Origin: Xanthobacteraceae bacterium
Lineage (GTDB): Bacteria > Pseudomonadota > Alphaproteobacteria > Rhizobiales > Xanthobacteraceae
Direction of reading: 5' to 3'
Length of the DNA stretch: 10,394 bases
Assembly: GCA_030037185.1 (NCBI GenBank)
Contig: JASHRR010000833.1
Span: 1-10,394 of the forward strand
The position numbers and the translations under genes were made by a program. Positions 6,103 through 10,394 of the stretch are shown here, piece by piece. A model generated the notes under the pieces. It saw only the letters and a list, made by a program, of their open reading frames with translations. It had not been told where the DNA came from and did not search any database. The first letter of the stretch is position 1. Each line of letters starts with the position of its first letter.

Positions 6103-7014
6103 TCAGAAATCCGGCTTTTCCGCAGTTGGCACGTCTGAGTCCTTATTGTAGTAGTACTCATGCCTGTTTTCAGCGCAGACCACTTCATCTAATTCTCCGG
6201 GGTCGCGCCCATACGTTACGGTCACGGACCACGGTGTCGTGAAGACGCCTGGATCCTCGACCGTGAGGTAGAGCTGCAGGTACTTGCCGGCGCCGTCGAT
6301 GTTCCCGAAGCGCATATTCTCTTTCGCGCTCCGCTCCAGCCCGTCTTTCGCGGCTTCGTGATCGAGCAACTGATAGCGTTCGACCACGTGCAGCTTTTCG
6401 GTGTACGGCGTGCCGAACAAGTCGATCATGGCAAAAGGCCGATTGGTCTTGATTCCCACGGTGTCTATCACCAGCGTGCCGCCTTCGTAACGGCCCACCG
6501 AGTCCCCATGCCAGGACGGCGTCACATGCTCGGGATGAGGCTTGTTCATGCGCACCCAGCGGACTTCATGATCCTCAAGATAAAGCATCGTGATCTTGTC
6601 CGGCTGCTGCAGCATCTGCATTTTGTTATGCTTAAAAATGAACGGCACGGGTTCAGGCCAACACTGGTTGGCGGGGTTCGGATAGGTCACACCGGCCAAC
6701 GAAATCTCGCCGAACTTCTTCACGACGTCCGCCGCCCAGGGCTGCAAGATCGGATTGGAATAATCGCCGACCAGTTGGTCATAGTTGCTGACGCCGTTCT
6801 TGCGCGACCTGTTGGTCACCGGGCGTGGTCCCGAGGCCAGCGGCTCGAACCATGGTAGTGCCGGATGACTCCATACGCCGGAGAAATCCGGGATCGCGGC
6901 GCTGCGTGTTTCGCGGCCGACCGGCCCGGCCGCCGAACTCGTTTGCGCCAAGGCGGGCATCGCAGCCGTCGTCGTCACTGCTAGAGATAGAAGGAAATCC
7001 CGCAGCATGCACAT
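6103..7014 (-). CDS. Secreted protein of unknown function (PDFSGVW / GDSVGxYEGxTLVIDT family)
   Basis: 303-residue protein with a Sec-type signal peptide: MCMLRD, a hydrophobic stretch, then PALA before Q24, giving cleavage after about residue 23. The mature part starts with IPDFSGVW (41-48) and continues through NPILQPWAADVVKK (87-100), PANQCWPEPVP (114-124), a beta-rich centre with QQPDKITMLYLEDHEVRWVRM, and SWHGDSVGRYEGGTLVIDT (167-185). I know this pattern from many uncharacterised exported proteins of soil proteobacteria; no function has been attached to it that I can name. Cysteines C118 and C280 are the only ones in the mature chain and could form a disulfide. The first ATG fits best: GGAGG lies six bases before it, against twelve before the alternative ATG at 7008. 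It converges on the MBL hydrolase gene, so shared transcription is excluded, but both products are exported. Confidence 0.85.
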   Translation of the reverse strand: MCMLRDFLLSLAVTTTAAMPALAQTSSAAGPVGRETRSAAIPDFSGVWSHPALPWFEPLASGPRPVTNRSRKNGVSNYDQLVGDYSNPILQPWAADVVKKFGEISLAGVTYPNPANQCWPEPVPFIFKHNKMQMLQQPDKITMLYLEDHEVRWVRMNKPHPEHVTPSWHGDSVGRYEGGTLVIDTVGIKTNRPFAMIDLFGTPYTEKLHVVERYQLLDHEAAKDGLERSAKENMRFGNIDGAGKYLQLYLTVEDPGVFTTPWSVTVTYGRDPGELDEVVCAENRHEYYYNKDSDVPTAEKPDF

Positions 7015-7017
7015 TGG

Positions 7018-7026
7018 TCACCTCCC
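7018..7026 (-). promoter_or_regulatory. Shine-Dalgarno of the secreted-protein gene
   Basis: On the minus strand GGGAGGTGA precedes ATGTGCATG. The GGAGG core is six bases from the first ATG and twelve from the second, which favours the first as start. Confidence 0.7.
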
Positions 7027-7386
7027 GTTTATGGGCGTTGCCGGTCCCGGTCCGGTTGCCGCACTTTGCCATATCTTATGCGAAATCGCGACCGGCGCGA
7101 GTCGCGGATTTCCTCGGGCGGTCTGCCGCGCGCGAGCGTCACGCCGCGCCGTGGCGGTGGGCGCCGATCCGCGCGGCGAGGTAGAACTTGCAGATCAACT
7201 GGTGCGGGTCGGCAACCGCGTTAGCCTGTTGCGGGGCGCAGATGACTCAAACCTGCGATGCACCAAGTTGACCTTGAATGGCAGTCGCCCAGAAGCTCGA
7301 GCAGCGCGGGAGAAAACGTCACATAGCGATGCTTACGAGCCTCACGCCCTGCTGGCAACATCATAACGTTTGGAGCCTTTTCGGTA
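7027..7386. other. 360-base divergent space without a gene
   Basis: Lies between the divergent starts of the secreted-protein gene and the kinase gene, so it should hold both promoters. TAAGAT on the minus strand (complement of 7073-7078) is a possible -10 box for the secreted-protein gene but has no matching -35. Open plus-strand frames (6825-7184, 7007-7366) have no recognisable content. I see no palindrome comparable to the operator at 3722-3739. Confidence 0.5.
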
Positions 7387-9093
7387 GTGTATCAAGACCG
7401 GTCGCAGTATGCTACCCAAACTCACGCGCACGGCCGTAAGTTTTCGGACAATAGTCTATCACATTGCGATGACATGAGTTTTGCTGGACTAGCAATTTGG
7501 TGCGGGGCTATGCTGCAGAACCTAACTCAGGACGTTCACCTTAGAACTCACGCCCACTCGATGCCGCCGATTGGCGCAATCGGCCTCGCTATCGCGGTCG
7601 GCATTGCCTATTTGTTTGCAGCACGGCTTAGTCTCGCAGTTCCGGCGATACCTGACGACGTTGCTTTTTTCTGCCCGGCTGCGGGCCTGTCCTGCGGCCT
7701 CCTGATCGCCTTTGGGCGCGGTGCGCGCTTGCCGGTTGCCGGCGGTGCGATAGTCGCGACCGTCATTGCCAATCTTCTGAGTGACCGCAACGTTTGGACC
7801 GCCAGTGCCTTTGCTTTCAGCAATGCGGGCGAGGTCCTGTTTACGGCATGGCTGATCGAGCGCTATTCCGGTTCTCCTTTCAGCCTCGACAGGCTGCGCA
7901 ATGTGCTCGGTCTGCTGGCGGCTGCAGGGATGGCAACGGCTGTGTCGGGGATTGGTGGAGCAGTCGCCTTTCGGTTGCTCCACAGCCCGACGGCACCGAT
8001 TTGGGCCACTTGGCACCACTGGTTTGCATCCGACGCCGTCGGTATCATCACCGTTGCGCCGCTTGTGATCGGGCTGGCCGGGGCCCTGCGCGAGCCGCCG
8101 CCGCGCGGCGAGATCATTGAAGGCGTCATGGCGCTCGTGGTGCTGGTGGCGATGATCGTTATCATTATAACTTCGCTGCCGCCGGAGCCGTGGCAGACGG
8201 TACGCCCTGGTGCCCTGGTGTTTCCGATTATGCTGTGGCTTACGGCTCGTTGCCGGCCGGTGTTCGCCGCAGCGGCAGCGTTCATCGTTTCAGTTACGGT
8301 CGCTTGGGCGATAACCTTGGGCCTTGGTCATTTGGGAGATCCCACCCGACCGATCGATCAGCGTATTCCTGGTGAGCAGGTCGCCATCCTCGGCTTCGCG
8401 CTCTGCGCCTATGTTCTTGCGGCACTGTTCGCCGAGCGGCGTCAGGCCCAGGCGCGCCAGGCCTGGATGATCGCCGAACTCGACCACCGCGTCAAAAACG
8501 TACTGGCGCGAGTCATGGCGGTCGTCAGGCATGCGCGCCGACACGGTGGGAACACTGACGAGTTAGCCAAAGTGCTCGACGGCCGCATTCAATCAATTGC
8601 AGGCGCTCATGCGCTCCTCAGTGAAAGCCGCTGGTCCGCCGTGCGCCTTGCCGACCTGATACGCCATCAGCTTGCGCCCTACACGACCGAGGCAAATACC
8701 CAGATCGGCGGCTCGGACGTCATGCTCACCTCTGCTGAGACTCAGGCCATCGCTGTGGTGATTCACGAGCTGGTGACCAATGCCGTGAAGTACGGCGCCC
8801 TGTCTAACCCGGATGGGAGAGTATCGGTGAGCTGGTGCGCCGATGTGGCGACTATCTTGACAATCACCTGGCGTGAGATCGGCGGCCCGCGGATCGTGCA
8901 TCCGGTCCGATCCGGTTACGGCAGCGGGCTGATACGCGATCTCATTCCCCATGAGCTTGGTGGCGCGGTCGAGCTGGTATTTCTGTTGGAAGGCGTGTGC
9001 TGCAAAATTGAAATTCCCCTCAAACGAAGGATAGCACCCGAACGCCAATCCAGACTTTTACCGCATCGGTTATATCAGCGCGAACGCAATTGA
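7387..9093 (+). CDS. MASE1-domain sensor histidine kinase, HWE family
   Basis: Up to 568 residues. The N-terminal half (about 59-355) is a MASE1-type integral membrane sensor with eight to ten hydrophobic segments, including FFCPAAGLSCGLLIAFGRGA and the SAFAFSNAGEVLFTAWLIERY stretch. The C-terminal half is an HWE-type transmitter: phosphoacceptor H367 in ELDHRVKN, N-box HELVTNAVKYGALS with H460 and N465, and the W-x-E signature at W495/E497 (TWREIGGP) that, with H460, names the family; GYGSGLI follows as the last ATP-lid glycine motif. There is no receiver domain and no response regulator nearby, so its partner is encoded elsewhere. The start is uncertain: GTG 7387 has only a distant GGAG, and in-frame ATGs at 7474, 7510 and 7561 would remove a poorly conserved lead without touching the membrane domain. 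The signal sensed is unknown. Confidence 0.92.
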   Translation: MYQDRSQYATQTHAHGRKFSDNSLSHCDDMSFAGLAIWCGAMLQNLTQDVHLRTHAHSMPPIGAIGLAIAVGIAYLFAARLSLAVPAIPDDVAFFCPAAGLSCGLLIAFGRGARLPVAGGAIVATVIANLLSDRNVWTASAFAFSNAGEVLFTAWLIERYSGSPFSLDRLRNVLGLLAAAGMATAVSGIGGAVAFRLLHSPTAPIWATWHHWFASDAVGIITVAPLVIGLAGALREPPPRGEIIEGVMALVVLVAMIVIIITSLPPEPWQTVRPGALVFPIMLWLTARCRPVFAAAAAFIVSVTVAWAITLGLGHLGDPTRPIDQRIPGEQVAILGFALCAYVLAALFAERRQAQARQAWMIAELDHRVKNVLARVMAVVRHARRHGGNTDELAKVLDGRIQSIAGAHALLSESRWSAVRLADLIRHQLAPYTTEANTQIGGSDVMLTSAETQAIAVVIHELVTNAVKYGALSNPDGRVSVSWCADVATILTITWREIGGPRIVHPVRSGYGSGLIRDLIPHELGGAVELVFLLEGVCCKIEIPLKRRIAPERQSRLLPHRLYQRERN

Positions 9094-9121
9094 GTAGATG
9101 ATTAGATCTGAGATCTGATTC

Positions 9122-9148
9122 CGCGATGATTACCCCGCCTTCATCGCG
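9122..9148 (+). terminator. Hairpin downstream of the kinase gene
   Basis: CGCGATGA (9122-9129) and TCATCGCG (9141-9148) pair perfectly over an 11-base loop, 28 bases after the kinase stop. There is no T-run, so it is a candidate terminator or 3'-end structure only. Confidence 0.5.
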
Positions 9149-9487
9149 AGCACGAACAGCACAGAAAAAGCGGCTCCCAATTATACCCAACCGTTCCCGT
9201 TTGAAAAATCCTTTTAAGGACATAGCCGTTTGCAAAAATAGTTATCTCGAAGCGTCGACTCGGCCAATGGGTAAAAAGACAACACGGCGGTCAATCGCGG
9301 CAGTATCAACCCTTTCATCACGTCGATGAAGCTCTGGCGACGCGGATGTGTCTCGTCAACCAGGTCCACCGATGGCGAAGAATAAAAAAGAGGCACCGCG
9401 GCTGGCTCGACACCCATATGCGGGATCATGTTTTGAAGGACTCAACTGTGTTTGGACCACCCGGGTGAGTGCGCGAAGTCCGGCCCA

Positions 9488-9518
9488 TTATCGCGGGGCC
9501 TCGAGAGGCCTGCGATAA
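9488..9518. repeat. Long near-perfect hairpin upstream of the SDR gene
   Basis: TTATCGC (9488-9494) pairs with GCGATAA (9512-9518), and GGCCTC (9497-9502) with GAGGCC (9505-9510). They are joined by one G-T wobble and one bulged G, giving a stem of about 14 pairs; the innermost pairs must open because only two bases separate the arms. It lies about 100 bases before the SDR start. It could be a terminator for transcription arriving from either side, a palindromic intergenic repeat, or a protein binding site. Confidence 0.5.
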
Positions 9519-9620
9519 GCCAAGACGACGGCCACTTCTCGGCACAGTTCCCCCTTGCGTGCCGCCGCCGCAAACGCGTAGGAAGCCTCTTGCTTTCCCC
9601 TACCTGAGCGGACCGATCCC

Positions 9621-10382
9621 ATGCATCCCGACGGACATGCGGCGCTGGTGACGGGCGGCGGCTCCGGCCTTGGCCGTGCCACCGCCGAGCGCCTTGCGGC
9701 TCACGGCGCCAAGGTGACGATCCTCGACGTCAACGGCGACGCCGCGCGCTCCGTCGCCAGCGCAATCGGCGGCGTTGGCGTCGCCTGTGACGTAACGAGC
9801 GCGGACGGAGCCGCCGCCGGTATCGCGCAAGCGCGCACCCGCCACGGCGCTGCGCGCATCCTCGTCAACTGCGCCGGGATCGGCCCGGCGCGGCGCATTG
9901 TCGGGCGTGACGGGCCGCAGCCACTCGAGGAGTTCGCGAAAGTCATCAGCGTCAATCTGATCGGCACGTTCAACGCCATGCGACTCGCCGCAGCCGACAT
10001 GCAGGCGCTCGCTCCGCTCGAAGGCGGCGAACGCGGCGTCATCGTTTCGACCGCGTCGGTCGCGGCCTATGAGGGCCAGATCGGCCAGGCCGCCTATGCG
10101 GCCTCCAAGGGTGGCGTGGTGTCGCTGACGTTGCCCGCGGCGCGCGAGTTTGCGCAGTTCGGCATTCGGGTCATGGCCATCGCGCCGGGGCTGTTCAACA
10201 CCCCGATGGTGGAGGGACTGCCACAGCGGCTGCAGGACTCCCTTGCGGCCGCAATCCCGTTCCCGCAGCGGCTCGGCAGGCCGGAGCAATATGCCGAACT
10301 CGTGCTGCACATCATCGCCAACCGCTATCTCAACGGCGAGGTGATCCGGCTCGATGGCGCGTTGCGCATGCCGCCGAGGTAA
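9621..10382 (+). CDS. Short-chain dehydrogenase, type II 3-hydroxyacyl-CoA dehydrogenase-like
   Basis: 253-residue classical SDR with a Rossmann fold. The NAD-binding motif is TGGGSGLG (11-18), D36 at the end of strand 2 favours NAD over NADP, D57 follows strand 3, and NCAG (83-86) replaces the usual NNAG. The catalytic set is S146, Y159 and K163 (YAASK). The stretches TASVAAYEGQIGQAAYAASK and IAPGLFNTPM closely resemble HSD10-type 3-hydroxyacyl-CoA dehydrogenases, which oxidise 3-hydroxyacyl-CoA (often 2-methyl-branched) to the 3-keto form in beta-oxidation-like pathways. Other 3-hydroxy substrates remain possible. The ATG at 9621 leaves the right short lead before strand 1, though its Shine-Dalgarno is weak. 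Its TAA overlaps an ATG (TAATG), so it is probably the first gene of an operon continuing beyond the window. Confidence 0.92.
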   Translation: MHPDGHAALVTGGGSGLGRATAERLAAHGAKVTILDVNGDAARSVASAIGGVGVACDVTSADGAAAGIAQARTRHGAARILVNCAGIGPARRIVGRDGPQPLEEFAKVISVNLIGTFNAMRLAAADMQALAPLEGGERGVIVSTASVAAYEGQIGQAAYAASKGGVVSLTLPAAREFAQFGIRVMAIAPGLFNTPMVEGLPQRLQDSLAAAIPFPQRLGRPEQYAELVLHIIANRYLNGEVIRLDGALRMPPR

Positions 10383-10394
10383 TGTTCGCGCAAG
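10382..10394 (+). CDS. Probable start of the next operon gene (partial)
   Basis: The ATG at 10382 shares bases with the TAA of the SDR gene (TAATG), the usual arrangement for coupled translation. Only four codons (M-F-A-Q) are present, too few to name a product. HSD10-like genes are often followed by acyl-CoA dehydrogenase, thiolase or enoyl-CoA hydratase genes, but nothing here shows which. Confidence 0.35.

Larger units (their letters stand above)
9094..9620. other. 527-base intergenic region with two hairpins
   Basis: No convincing gene. A 71-codon minus frame (9429-9214) is the most protein-like piece, with fairly natural codons in its first half, but it lacks a ribosome binding site and I recognise nothing in it; it may be a gene remnant. 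Near the kinase stop AGATCTGAGATCTG repeats a short unit. The two strong hairpins are listed separately. The SDR gene starts at the right edge with only a weak GAGCGGA Shine-Dalgarno. Confidence 0.5.

Noticed and set aside
9600..10310. 236-codon minus-strand open frame
   Set aside because: Complete antisense shadow of the SDR gene, whose motifs are all intact on the plus strand.

Overview
The window looks like a chromosomal accessory stretch of a GC-rich alphaproteobacterium, most likely of the Bradyrhizobium/Rhodopseudomonas group. The grounds are high GC with GC-rich third codon positions, a MASE1 membrane domain fused to an HWE-type histidine kinase (a kinase family concentrated in Rhizobiales), and a secreted protein family of unknown function that I associate with the same lineage. 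The species cannot be fixed from sequence reading alone.

Layout: (1) positions 1-186 carry an open reading tail of an unrecognised gene whose stop overlaps the GTG start of the next gene; (2) 180-2486 (+) is a molybdopterin-binding large subunit of the xanthine dehydrogenase/aldehyde oxidase superfamily, with no FAD or iron-sulfur partner visible in the window; (3) 2487-3237 is a long stretch without a convincing gene; (4) 3238-3702 (-) is a MarR-type regulator, divergent from 3798-4166 (+), a small ABM-fold monooxygenase-like protein. The 95 bases between them hold a perfect 18-bp palindrome that is a strong operator candidate; (5) 4167-4740 is non-coding but contains overlapping inverted repeats upstream of (6) 4741-5751 (+), an exported metallo-beta-lactamase-fold hydrolase with a twin-arginine signal; (7) 6103-7014 (-) converges on it and encodes a secreted protein of unknown function, with two strong hairpins in the space between; (8) 7387-9093 (+) is the MASE1-HWE kinase, without a response regulator beside it; (9) 9094-9620 is non-coding with two strong hairpins; (10) 9621-10382 (+) is a short-chain dehydrogenase resembling type II 3-hydroxyacyl-CoA dehydrogenase, whose stop overlaps a probable next start (TAATG) at the window edge.

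How the genes may work together is inference. A molybdenum hydroxylase, an ABM monooxygenase under a MarR repressor, an exported MBL hydrolase and a 3-hydroxyacyl-CoA-type dehydrogenase are the kinds of enzymes found in catabolic regions for aromatic, heterocyclic or lipid-like compounds. However, the genes do not form one operon: they are separated by gaps of 350-750 bases and change direction several times. The most testable regulatory unit is the MarR/ABM pair with its operator. I found no CRISPR array, tRNA, rRNA or intact insertion sequence, and no clear evidence of a wholly new system.
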